Assembly: GCA_028282325.1 (NCBI GenBank)
Contig: JANQID010000104.1
Coordinates: forward strand, 1 to 54,153
Direction: 5' to 3'
From: Chloroflexaceae bacterium
Lineage (GTDB): Bacteria; Chloroflexota; Chloroflexia; Chloroflexales; Chloroflexaceae
DNA: 54,153 nt
Both the position numbers and the translations under genes were made by a program. The notes under the pieces are model-generated. The model saw only the letters and a program-made list of their open reading frames with translations, was not told where the DNA came from and did no database searches. Of the stretch, positions 32,618-42,100 are shown piece after piece (positions within the stretch are counted from its first letter, which is position 1; every line of letters begins with the position of its first letter).

Positions 32618-34270
32618 GTGTCAGAAACAGGTAGCAATCGTTTTCTGTTCTTCGCGGTATTTCTCGCCGGAATTGGAACCCTGGGCATCGAAATGGCGAT
32701 GCCGCGTCTGCTGGCGCCCTATTTTGGAAATTCTCAGCCGATCTGGGCCGTTGTGATCGGTATGACGCTGATCTATCTGGCGATCGGCTACTGGCTGGGC
32801 GGCGCGCTTGCCGACCGCAATCCTAACCGGCGGCTCTTCTATCAATTAATCGCGTGGGCCGGCTTCCTGTGCGGATTTATCCCGCTCATTGCTCAGCCGA
32901 TCCTCTCGCTCGCACAGCAGTCGATGCGCGCCATCGCTGCGGGCGGGTTCATTGCCGCGCTCTTCGCCGTGCTGCTGCTGTTCGCGGCGCCGGTTATTCT
33001 TCTGGCGACAGTTGGCCCCTTTGCCGTGCGCCTGCATCTCAACCGTGCGGCAGAAGGCGTCGCCGCCGCCGGGCGAACCGCCGGTTCGATCTCGTCCATC
33101 TCGGCGCTCGGCTCAATTGTCGGCGCGTTTTTGCCGGTGCTCGTCCTCATTCCCTGGCTTGGCACCGACCGAACGATCTTTCTTTTTGCGGGATTCTTGC
33201 TCGTTCTGGGGATTATCGGACTGCGCGACTGGCGCTATGTGTTAATGCTCGTGGTTGTCGCCGGGCTGGCGCTGTTCGTCCTCTCCGCCGATCGCGCCAT
33301 CCGTTCCGCCGACTGTTATCGCTGCATCCAGATTGCCGAAACCGAGTCGCAATACAATTACATTCAAGTTGCGGCGCAAGATTTTGAGTTCGCCAACAAC
33401 ACCGTTGACCCGCGCGTGGTGTTAATCTTGAACGAAGGGCGAGCGATTCACTCGATCTACCGGCTCAAATATCGGCAGACCGGCGACCCGCTGGATACCA
33501 TCACCGGCGGCGGGCCATGGGATTACTTCAGCGTCACGCCCTACGTGTATCCGAATCGTGATCCCGATTCGGTGCGCAGCCTGGCGCTGATCGGCTCGGC
33601 AGCCGGAACTATTCCCAAACAGTTTCTGGCAATCTACGGATCGACAACGCAGATCGACGCCGTCGAGATTGATCCCGCGATCATCGAGATGGGACGCAAA
33701 TATTTCGATCTGGAAGATCGTGATCCGCGCTACCCCAACTACACGTCCCATGCCGCCGATGGACGCTATTGGCTGTCCGGCGTCAACCAGACATACGATG
33801 TCATCGGTATGGACGCGTATCACCAGCCGTATATTCCATTTCATCTCACCACCGTCGAATTCTTCCAGGAAGTTCGCGCGCACCTGAACCCCGATGGCGT
33901 TGCCGTAGTCAACGCCGGATTGTCGCCCAGCGGCGATGACAGCCTGGCAAACGCCATCGCCTCAACGATGCTTGAAGTGTTTCCGCAGGTGTTTGTCATC
34001 GACACCCTGCGTTCGACCAACGCTATCCTGATCGGCGTTAATCGACCGGTTGGCGATGGAACAGCCAACTTCATCGCCAACAGCGCTCGTATCGAAAGCC
34101 AGCCTTTGCAACTGGCAATGTACTGGTCGATCGAGGGCGGAAGCCAACCGATTCGCGAGTTCACGCCCGATCAAGCGCGCTTTGCGCCGTTCACCGATGA
34201 TCACGCGCCTGTCGAGCAACTCATCGACGGGTTGATTTTCCGTGAGACAAGTCAGAGAATCTCGCGCTGA
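32618..34270 (+). CDS. Membrane-anchored spermidine-synthase-like protein
   Basis: About 550 residues. The first 235 residues have several membrane helices, the pattern of the fused MFS/spermidine synthase family. The soluble part has LALIGSAAGTIPKQFL, then DAVEIDPAIIEMGRKYF (acidic loop after beta 2) and YDVIGMDAYHQPYIPFHLTT, as in polyamine synthases. LGSAAG replaces the usual GGGDG, and the final Asp region is changed, so aminopropyl transfer is doubtful. The frame is open to an ATG at 32555, but that start lies before the terminator-like hairpin; GTG at 32618 after AGGTG is more plausible. Confidence 0.75.
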   Translation: MSETGSNRFLFFAVFLAGIGTLGIEMAMPRLLAPYFGNSQPIWAVVIGMTLIYLAIGYWLGGALADRNPNRRLFYQLIAWAGFLCGFIPLIAQPILSLAQQSMRAIAAGGFIAALFAVLLLFAAPVILLATVGPFAVRLHLNRAAEGVAAAGRTAGSISSISALGSIVGAFLPVLVLIPWLGTDRTIFLFAGFLLVLGIIGLRDWRYVLMLVVVAGLALFVLSADRAIRSADCYRCIQIAETESQYNYIQVAAQDFEFANNTVDPRVVLILNEGRAIHSIYRLKYRQTGDPLDTITGGGPWDYFSVTPYVYPNRDPDSVRSLALIGSAAGTIPKQFLAIYGSTTQIDAVEIDPAIIEMGRKYFDLEDRDPRYPNYTSHAADGRYWLSGVNQTYDVIGMDAYHQPYIPFHLTTVEFFQEVRAHLNPDGVAVVNAGLSPSGDDSLANAIASTMLEVFPQVFVIDTLRSTNAILIGVNRPVGDGTANFIANSARIESQPLQLAMYWSIEGGSQPIREFTPDQARFAPFTDDHAPVEQLIDGLIFRETSQRISR

Positions 34271-34282
34271 CGTCGGGAACGC

Positions 34283-34855
34283 TTATTCGCCGCGGAACAA
34301 TTCGTAGCGGAATTTGGGGTTATTGTGATCAATCAGCCGCCAGATGCCCGGCGCCCGCACCAGGCAAATGGCCGGCAGCCGTCGCAATTGGGCCAGGCGC
34401 TCCGCCTCGGCGACATTGGGAATCCACACGCTCCCGACATTTGTGCGACGTCGGCTGACCGGTATGGCGCAGTCGAGGTAAGCTCCGCGCGCCGTCGAGC
34501 TATCATGGTTGCAGCAGGTATGCATCCGCAACACATGCACGTTGAGGATGACGCCATATTTGAGAAGCGCCATATCGGTGTACACTCTTCTGATCAGGCG
34601 CCAGATAATAATGATCAAGCGCAACGCCAGAATTACGCCCAGAAGCAGCCAGAGCCATACACCGGCGTGCAGCAACACCATTGCAACTACAATCGCCAAC
34701 CCGCCTATCAACACCGGATCAAGGAACGAGCGCGGCGACTGTTCAAGCAGATATTCGCCAAGCAGATTAGGCACGAATAGCCACGGCAGCCGACGCGGCG
34801 GATCTTGCAGCAACAACGCTCGATCAACGAGATCAATAATGGCTGGCAACCCCAT
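34283..34855 (-). CDS. Unknown two-helix membrane protein
   Basis: 190 residues, not recognised. Two adjacent membrane helices lie at about 48-85 (GLAIVVAMVLLHAGVWLWLL and LGVILALRLIIIIWRL), followed by a cytoplasmic part with a CC pair (HTCC) and a Trp-rich end. ATG follows AAGGGGG directly. It lies 76 bases downstream of the larger membrane gene on the same strand and could be cotranscribed with it. Confidence 0.65.
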   Translation of the reverse strand: MGLPAIIDLVDRALLLQDPPRRLPWLFVPNLLGEYLLEQSPRSFLDPVLIGGLAIVVAMVLLHAGVWLWLLLGVILALRLIIIIWRLIRRVYTDMALLKYGVILNVHVLRMHTCCNHDSSTARGAYLDCAIPVSRRRTNVGSVWIPNVAEAERLAQLRRLPAICLVRAPGIWRLIDHNNPKFRYELFRGE

Positions 34856-34931
34856 CCCCCTTCATCCTACTGTGATCCGACGCGGATTACGACGTATTGT
34901 AGGGTGAATAGCTAGGGGACGCAACTGCACG

Positions 34932-36935
34932 TCAGCGTTGCACAAGTAAAAAGCCCAGCAACACCAAAAGTTGCCAGAGCGTTGGGATCAGACCGCCCAG
35001 AACCGCCAGGCTGCCGCCCCATTCATACAACGCTTTCCACAATGCCGAAGCCAGAAAGTACGACCAGGCAATCGCGGCTATCCAGGCGATAATCGGCAGC
35101 ACAGGCACGTTGAGCGTCAGTAAAGCCAGGGCGCCAAACATTGCCAATATGCGCGGCAACTGCGATGTTGGATACAGATATACGGCGCGATACCCTTCCT
35201 CGCCGCCGCCGGTGGCATCGTCCAGCGCCACCGAGATCAAAGCGATGAGCGGCCACTCAAGCATGCTCACAAACCAGGCAATCAGTGCGAAGACTGCAAC
35301 ATTGGCGCCAGGCGGCGAGCCCGCAAGCAACAGGCGATCGGCGATCAGGATGAGCGCGGGCAACAGAGCCAGCCACGCCATCGGTTTCGCCGCCTGGAGC
35401 AATGACGTCGCCTGTATCCGCTGCGAAGCCGCCTGATCGCGCGACTCGGCCACGAGACGTTCAAACGCCGCTTTTGGCTTGGCCGCCAGGAAAAAGAGCC
35501 ACGAGCGCGCGTCCTGTTGCAGCACAGCCGAACGACGTTTTTCGTCCTGCGAGCTGACGATCTGGTGTAGCGCATATTGCATAAGTGGCTGAAATTTGTG
35601 TATGACCGAAGAAACCAATATTCCTGGACGAAATCCGCCGTCATACAGCAGACTGCTGAACCGACGACTCAACGGCAGCGAACGGTCGCGAGCCTGGATC
35701 AAGAGAATCTGATCGTGCTCAGAAAGCTCGGTCGCCTTAACTGCAATAATCTGTTGCCAGGATACTAGTTGCCAACGCCCATTCAGCATATTGCGCACGG
35801 TCAGACCTTCGGGGCGCGCCTCCAGGCTAGGCAGCAGATTGCGGAGAACAATGAGAACGCCGATCATAAACAGCAGCATTAAATGCGCTGCTACCAACAC
35901 CCACCAGGGTGCAGGAAGATCGGGACGATCCGGTATGCCAAAAAATGGAACCGGGGCCGCCGCATACGATTCTATCAATGCGACGGATCGGGCATCGGCG
36001 ATTGTCCAGCTAAACGGCGGAATCTGACGCAGCAGCGGGATTTCGAGCGCTAGAACGTAGGCCCAGTAGCTCAGATAACGCAAGGTAGCAACGACCGCCA
36101 GCACGACGCTTGTCCAGGTAAACAGCGCGGTAATGCGGGCGGGATAATGCCCACGTATCGGTTCGCTGATAAGTTCTGGAGAGGGCATATCATCGATCGA
36201 CTCGATCTCAATGCCATCGTCCTCTTCAGTTTCAGCCGCAACATCGCTGGCGGCGCGGCGCGTGAAAAATGCCGCCGGGCTCAGCAGCAAGCGAAACAAC
36301 GGTGATGACGCGCTTTCATCGAGTCGCAGCGGCTTCACATCGTCGTCGGCGCGCGCAGCGCGATCAACCTCGCTCAATATCGTGCGTATCAGGTCGTCGA
36401 ACTTGTCAATGCTCGATGTCACCAGCAAACCAGGCCGCAGCCTCAGATTGTAAGCCAGGCTGTAGAAACGATGCCAGTCGGTGAGGTTCTGCTTGTCGGT
36501 TTGCACCAGCAGCACGAAACGTTCGCCCGCAAGGTCCTCAGTAACCTTGACTGCGCGCAGATCTTCCCAGCGTATCGGGAGCCAATCGCCCGAGAACTCA
36601 ACCAGAATGCCCTGCGAACTGGTACGCACGATCGGTAGCGAGTTGCGTAGAAGAATGGCCAGAAACAACGCAATGGCCGCCCAGATCAACGCCGACAGCA
36701 TATCGGCGAAGCTATTGACCGGCGCGCGATTGGCCGGGCCATTCATCCATTCAACGACAGTTTCCAGGAGAGGCGCTTGTGCGAAGAGCGCGCGATCAAT
36801 ATCGAACAGCACGTCCCAAGCGTAGTGCAGGAGGGTTATGCCAAGGTTCAAGACGCCCAGGATTACAATCAACGTACAAAGAATTTCGACGGACCATGTC
36901 ATTAAGCGAGGGTAACGATGCACCGTCTCGTTCAT
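34932..36935 (-). CDS. Unknown membrane protein with two similar halves
   Basis: About 667 residues. Two copies of a module are visible: membrane helices, then a stretch like ILVEFSGDWLPIRWEDLRAV and FRPGLLV..SSIDKFDDLI in the first half, and LTVRNMLNGRWQLVSWQQII and FRPGILVSSVIHKFQPLM in the second. The soluble modules resemble bacterial PH domains (LRW..L..V pattern). More helices lie at the C-terminal end. An acidic linker (about 225-235, EEDDGIEIESIDD) parts the halves. Function unknown. ATG 36935 follows AGGAG by 6 bases; an upstream start at 36971 lacks one. Confidence 0.7.
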   Translation of the reverse strand: MNETVHRYPRLMTWSVEILCTLIVILGVLNLGITLLHYAWDVLFDIDRALFAQAPLLETVVEWMNGPANRAPVNSFADMLSALIWAAIALFLAILLRNSLPIVRTSSQGILVEFSGDWLPIRWEDLRAVKVTEDLAGERFVLLVQTDKQNLTDWHRFYSLAYNLRLRPGLLVTSSIDKFDDLIRTILSEVDRAARADDDVKPLRLDESASSPLFRLLLSPAAFFTRRAASDVAAETEEDDGIEIESIDDMPSPELISEPIRGHYPARITALFTWTSVVLAVVATLRYLSYWAYVLALEIPLLRQIPPFSWTIADARSVALIESYAAAPVPFFGIPDRPDLPAPWWVLVAAHLMLLFMIGVLIVLRNLLPSLEARPEGLTVRNMLNGRWQLVSWQQIIAVKATELSEHDQILLIQARDRSLPLSRRFSSLLYDGGFRPGILVSSVIHKFQPLMQYALHQIVSSQDEKRRSAVLQQDARSWLFFLAAKPKAAFERLVAESRDQAASQRIQATSLLQAAKPMAWLALLPALILIADRLLLAGSPPGANVAVFALIAWFVSMLEWPLIALISVALDDATGGGEEGYRAVYLYPTSQLPRILAMFGALALLTLNVPVLPIIAWIAAIAWSYFLASALWKALYEWGGSLAVLGGLIPTLWQLLVLLGFLLVQR

Positions 36936-37041
36936 AGCCGCTCCTGTGCTAGCAAAGTTCCTTCTCACCACTGAGGCGTTCGGCGCATCTGCGGTAAAGG
37001 ACTATCGGCTTGTTATTCCACACTGCTGCGCCGGAGACAGG

Positions 37042-37070
37042 AAAACCCGTCTTCTGCAACAGAAAACGGG
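37042..37070 (-). terminator. Rho-independent terminator after xseB
   Basis: On the minus strand CCCGTTTTCTG pairs with CAGAAGACGGG (one G-U) around a TTG loop, followed by TTTT. It lies 25 bases beyond the xseB stop and should end the accB-xseA-xseB transcript. Confidence 0.82.
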
Positions 37071-37094
37071 CTTACGACAGCCTTTCGAGCGGCG

Positions 37095-37313
37095 TCAGCC
37101 TTCCTCCGATGACGCTTGTTCCACTTGTAGCTGCTGGATGCGCAATTCAGCAGCGTCAAGTAAGCGCTGGCATGCCGCCGCCAATTGCATGCCCTGCTCG
37201 TATAAGCTCAAAGCTTCCTCCAGGGGCGGGGCCTCGGTCTCAAGGCGCGTGACAATCGTCTGGAGGCGAGTATACATCTCTTCATAGGTTTCGATGGATG
37301 TTGGTTCTGCCAT
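37095..37313 (-). CDS. xseB: Exodeoxyribonuclease VII small subunit
   Basis: 72 residues with the XseB pattern of two helices: SIETYEEMYTRLQTIVTRLE and LEEALSLYEQGMQLAAAC. Several copies bind XseA to form exonuclease VII, which digests single-stranded DNA. Three bases after the xseA stop, so translationally linked. Confidence 0.94.
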   Translation of the reverse strand: MAEPTSIETYEEMYTRLQTIVTRLETEAPPLEEALSLYEQGMQLAAACQRLLDAAELRIQQLQVEQASSEEG

Positions 37314-37316
37314 ACA

Positions 37317-38525
37317 TTACTCGGAAGATTGCAAATGCGTTTCAACGACGCGCGCCGTAGCCTGTCCCGATTGCAACGTGATATGAATCAAGTCGCCGAT
37401 CGATACTTGCTCAGAGCGAGTTACGATGCGTCCGTCGGCGTCGCGGCGAACCACCGCATAACCGCGATCTAACGTCGCGTGCGGGCTGAGCGCCTGAAGG
37501 CGCGCTTGTAAACCGCTTAGACGCGCCCGCTCCAATTCGACGGTATAGGCAAGGCGACTGTGAACCCGCCGCAGCAAATCATCGAGATACTGGCGGTCGC
37601 GGATAATTCGACTGCTCGGACTGCGGCGACGCAACAGATCCTCGAAGGATCGTACATCCCTCTGACGTGCGTCGACATCGGCAGTGATCGCCGCCTCAAG
37701 GCGTTGGCGCATTGCGCTGAGGTCAGCGCTCAACTCCGCACGATCAGGCGTAACCAGTTCAGCCGCCGCAGATGGCGTCGGCGCGCGTAGATCGGCTACA
37801 TAATCAACGATCGTGACGTCCGTTTCGTGGCCAACGCCCGTGACGACCGGCATAGGGCTGGCGAACACAGCCCGCGCAACGGCTTCGTCGTTGAACGCCC
37901 ACAGATCCTCGATTGATCCGCCTCCGCGCGCAACAATGATCACATCAACATCGCGTGCATAGAGCGCATACAGCGCCTGGACGATGCTGGACGGCGCTTG
38001 CTCGCCCTGCACCAGGCATGGCGCGATCACAACATCAACCAACGGAAAACGCCGTCCAAGAACATTCAGCATATCCTGTAGCGCCGCCGCCTGGGGCGCA
38101 GTAGCGATACCGATGCGGCGAGGGAACAGCGGAAGCGAGCGCTTGCGGCTCTCATCGAACAGGCCTTCGGCTGTAAGGCGCTGTTTCAACTCCTCGATCT
38201 GGGCATGCAGGACGCCGGCGCCGGCCGGTTGCAGCATATTTGCATATAACTGCACCTCGCCGCGCGCATCGTAAAACGACACATACCCGCGGGCCAACAC
38301 GCTATCGCCATTGGCCGGCAGCGCGGACAACTGTGCTGCATATGAACGCCACATCACCGAGCGCAGCACCGCACCTTCGCCCTTCAGGCTAAAATAACAA
38401 TGGCCTGAACTATGGCGCACAAAATTCGAGACCTCGCCTTCCACCCAGACATCGCGCAGTATCTCGTCGGTCTCAAACAGCTCGCGCACGTAGGCATTGA
38501 CTTCGATTACGGAGAGAACGTACAT
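37317..38525 (-). CDS. xseA: Exodeoxyribonuclease VII large subunit
   Basis: 402 residues. N-terminal OB fold (DVWVEGEVSNFVRHSSGHCY) and the catalytic domain with RIGIATAPQAAALQDML, ARGGGSIEDLWAFNDEAVAR and GVGHETDVTIVDYVADLRAP, all conserved in XseA. Usual length. Five bases after accB and three before xseB. Confidence 0.96.
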   Translation of the reverse strand: MYVLSVIEVNAYVRELFETDEILRDVWVEGEVSNFVRHSSGHCYFSLKGEGAVLRSVMWRSYAAQLSALPANGDSVLARGYVSFYDARGEVQLYANMLQPAGAGVLHAQIEELKQRLTAEGLFDESRKRSLPLFPRRIGIATAPQAAALQDMLNVLGRRFPLVDVVIAPCLVQGEQAPSSIVQALYALYARDVDVIIVARGGGSIEDLWAFNDEAVARAVFASPMPVVTGVGHETDVTIVDYVADLRAPTPSAAAELVTPDRAELSADLSAMRQRLEAAITADVDARQRDVRSFEDLLRRRSPSSRIIRDRQYLDDLLRRVHSRLAYTVELERARLSGLQARLQALSPHATLDRGYAVVRRDADGRIVTRSEQVSIGDLIHITLQSGQATARVVETHLQSSE

Positions 38526-38530
38526 AGGCG

Positions 38531-39070
38531 CTACAGCGGCTCGATGACCATTAGCGGCTGCCCATACTCGACAGGCTGGGCATCCTGCGCCAGAATACGG
38601 GCAACCTTGCCGTGGACATCGCTTTCGATCTCATTCATAATCTTCATCGCCTCGATGATGCCAACTGTATCGCCAACATGGATTTCATCACCTTCTTTGA
38701 CGAAAGCCGGATCTTTGGGCGAAGATGCTGCGTAAAATGTGCCGACCATTGGCGCTGAGATCGTGTAACCGGCAGGCATTTCGACTCGTTCCGCCGGCTC
38801 CTCGGGAGGGCGTTCAGATGACGTATGCTGCGCCGCAGCATGTGAAGGCGCTCCGTAGTCGTGATGTTGCCGGTCGATTATTGGCGGCGTCGCCGGCAAT
38901 GCACCAGGCACGCTTGGAAGCATGCGCTTGATGTGCAACTTTACGTCGCCACGCTCGATCAAAATCTCGGTGATATCCGACTGGCCGATCAGGCGCAACA
39001 ATTCGCGAACTGATTCAAGGCTAAAATCGTCGGTGGGCTGTTGCGATGGATCAGGTGTCTGTTCAGTCAT
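38531..39070 (-). CDS. accB: Biotin carboxyl carrier protein of acetyl-CoA carboxylase
   Basis: About 179 residues. An N-terminal part (SVRELLRLIGQSDITEILIE), a Pro/Ala-rich flexible linker, and the biotinyl domain with VGIIEAMKIMNEIESDV, where the Lys of EAMKIMNE carries biotin. It brings carboxybiotin to the transferase in fatty acid synthesis. accC is not next to it, which is unusual. ATG at 39070 preferred over two others up to 39085. Confidence 0.94.
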   Translation of the reverse strand: MTEQTPDPSQQPTDDFSLESVRELLRLIGQSDITEILIERGDVKLHIKRMLPSVPGALPATPPIIDRQHHDYGAPSHAAAQHTSSERPPEEPAERVEMPAGYTISAPMVGTFYAASSPKDPAFVKEGDEIHVGDTVGIIEAMKIMNEIESDVHGKVARILAQDAQPVEYGQPLMVIEPL

Positions 39071-39172
39071 ATGCATATACATCAAAATCGACGGCGCTAT
39101 GTTCTGCGTGCAAACATTACTTGCGTTGATAAGCGCCGCACTATTCTATCATAGCGCGGCGTTATAAAGCAA

Positions 39173-42100
39173 TCACCGTTCATAGCGATACATTTGCGAC
39201 GGACGGGATCGGATCGCGCTTACCGTGACATACCACTCTTCACGCAGTTCCAGCGGCCACCCGGCAACCTGCGGATAGATGATTTCGACAGTCTCCTCAT
39301 TGCCAATCCACGACAAGGCTTCGACAGCCTTGCGGCGTAAGTAGATTGACTGCGGATCATTCTCCGGCGCCGGCTCGAAAGTGAACGGCCCCGGCGGCGC
39401 CGGCAGGTTGATTGCATCGAGCCGCCACAAGACCAGATAAAGGCACAGGCGTTTCACCAGAAGCCCGACAGGCTCATCGATTGACGAAAGCGTGAGGGTG
39501 TCCAGCGCTTTACCCAGCCAGGCCAGCGATTGCAACGCCTTGCCTTTAATGATGTAGTCGGCGTGGCCGATGAGCAGATCGAGCAGCCAACCGACAACCT
39601 CCGGGTCGCAGGCGCGCACGCGTCCGGCGATATAGGTGATCTGCTCGACGCTGCGGTCGCGGAGTTTGGGTCTTCGCTTGAGCAACACGGCCAACATTTC
39701 GGCGACACGATCGGCATTGAATAACGTCAGGGCGTCGGTAGCCGCCCAGAGCGTATCATTCCAATCTTCGTCCGGAACGTTGGCAGGTTGCGGTCGCATC
39801 ACAATATCGAGCAACAACGCTGCATCGATATCGCTGACGGCAAGATCACCAAGGGCAAACGCCGCCAATGCTCGTTCCGGAGCAGTCGTTTGCGGGTTTT
39901 TAAGCACTTGCCGGAGAAGCGTTAAATCGTTCGAGGTTCCGTCGGCCCACGCCTGAAGCAACGCTAGCAACGAACCATCATTGGCTTGCAGAGAGGCGAG
40001 TTGCGGCGGCGCTTCGGGGCCCTGGCGCTCGTCGAGCTTCTCTTGAGGCTGCGCATTGGAGCTTCGCGCCCGGCGCACCATTTCAATGTCGATGCGCGAT
40101 TTTGCCAGCAAGGTACGCAACCCGCGGGCGGCGGCAATGCGCACGTTCGTATAATCGTAGCGCGGCCCGTTGCGTGTGAAACGCACCTTGTCGGTCAGCA
40201 AGCGCTTTAATTCGCTAATCGCCTGGGGATAGGCCAGACGGCCGAGCGCGGTGGCGATCTGCTGACGCCGCATCGGCGACGGCTCACGGTTGGCCCGCAG
40301 ATGCAATGCGCAGGCATCGATGAGTTCCTGCGCCTCAATTTCGGAAAGACGCTTATGCGCCTCGGCGGACAAAGCCTCCAGGCAGCGGGCGAGCAATACC
40401 GTATGCGGCCCGCTGTTTTCGGATATCGCGGCCAGCCCTAGCGGTGACAACGGCGCCGGATCGTCGATCATTCCGGCCAGCGCGTACAACGTATCTTGCC
40501 ACCAGGCCATCCGATGAGAAACGCCGCAATTCGCGATAATGTCGTTGAGCCGATCGTTGAAATCAGATCGATTGTAGAGTTCCAGCGCCGTACAGTAGCT
40601 CTGAAGCATTGGCTGCGCAAAGCGAACCATGTGCTGACCGACATCCACGATCAACCGCTCTTCGCGCAACGCCTGATACAGCTCCTCCAGGTTGTAATCG
40701 CGATCGCCGCGCGCTTGCGCCATCGTTGCGAACACTTCGATCAACGGCAGCGCGTCCCGATGACTCCATGAAAGCTGCCAGGCTAACGACAGCAAGGTCT
40801 CGCGAGCGGCGTCGCCCTGGGTATAACGCGTCTTCATACGGCTGAGCTTGTGATCAAGCACGTCGCTCAGAATCTGGTTGCGCGTAAATTCGATCTCCTG
40901 CGTCTGTGACAAACGATCGTAGATGTGACTCATCAGCGCCGGCTCGGCAGCCAGATCGAGGAGCCGATTTTCAACGATTCGCCGGAAGATCTCGGCGCTT
41001 TTGCCGGGCTCGCGCTGTTGGAGGTAGCGCAGGATCTGACGCTCGCTGAGCGGCTGAACAATAAGCACCTGTGAGTCCTGCGCCAGATCGTCAGGAAAGA
41101 AATTCTGGGAACAACTCACAACGAAACGCTGGTCGGGCAAGCGCTCGGCAAGGCGGCGAATCTCGGTGCTGGCGCTGGCGCGCAGATCTTCCGGCACGAT
41201 GTCCAATCCGTCCAGGAGAAAGACATACCGCGCTTTCGGATGGATCTGATACTCGACATTTCCGGCTGTCTGAAACAGTTGCAGCACGTCATCAGCCAGC
41301 GCAGGACTGCGCTCGCGAATGACCGTGAAGATAAGGCGCTCCAATCGGCTGCCGCTGGCGCGTTGTTGCTCATAGGCTGACAGCGGAACATACACGCCTA
41401 TCGCATAATTGTTTGCCGGATCGTCGCGCACGGACTCGGCCAGATCCCACACGCATCGCTGGAGCGTCGTCGTCTGCCCAGACTGCGGCGGCCCGATCAG
41501 CGCCACGATATTTGCCGCACCCTGATCATGTTGCAAAAGCAGCGCGCGGCGCAACGCAACCCGCACGTTATTTGGCGGCGGAGCGTCAGCCGGTCGCAGT
41601 ACCATCAAGCGCCAATTCTGTCCCAGCGGAATCGTCACGGCTTCCAGGTCAATGAACGCTTCGTCGCACCAGCGAGCAAACTGCTGATCCTCAAGCAGAT
41701 CTTTGACGTATTCAAGCAGCGCGTTGGGCGAAAACAGGCGTCCATCCGAGTTGCGCATATAGAGTACCGGCGTACTCCAATTCACCGTATCGGGCTGGAA
41801 CACGCGCCGCCGCGCCGTAGTCACCGCAATATCAATGAGACCGTTGTGCAACAATTCGTCGCTCAAATAGTAGGTAAAGTTGCGCGCGAGGTGAATTTCA
41901 ACCAGCCGCTGCATTGCCAGCACGGCCGGAACGCCGGCGGCGCGAACGAGATTCATCGCCAGGTTATCCAACGGTGTTCCGCCATGAACCAACGCCGTAT
42001 TGCACGCTACAAACACCGCCATGCTCAGGCGTTTCGGTGAGTGATTCAGTTGGCGCAGGCGTTCAACCAGCTCGGCGTCGTCGTAGAGTCGCCCTTCGCC

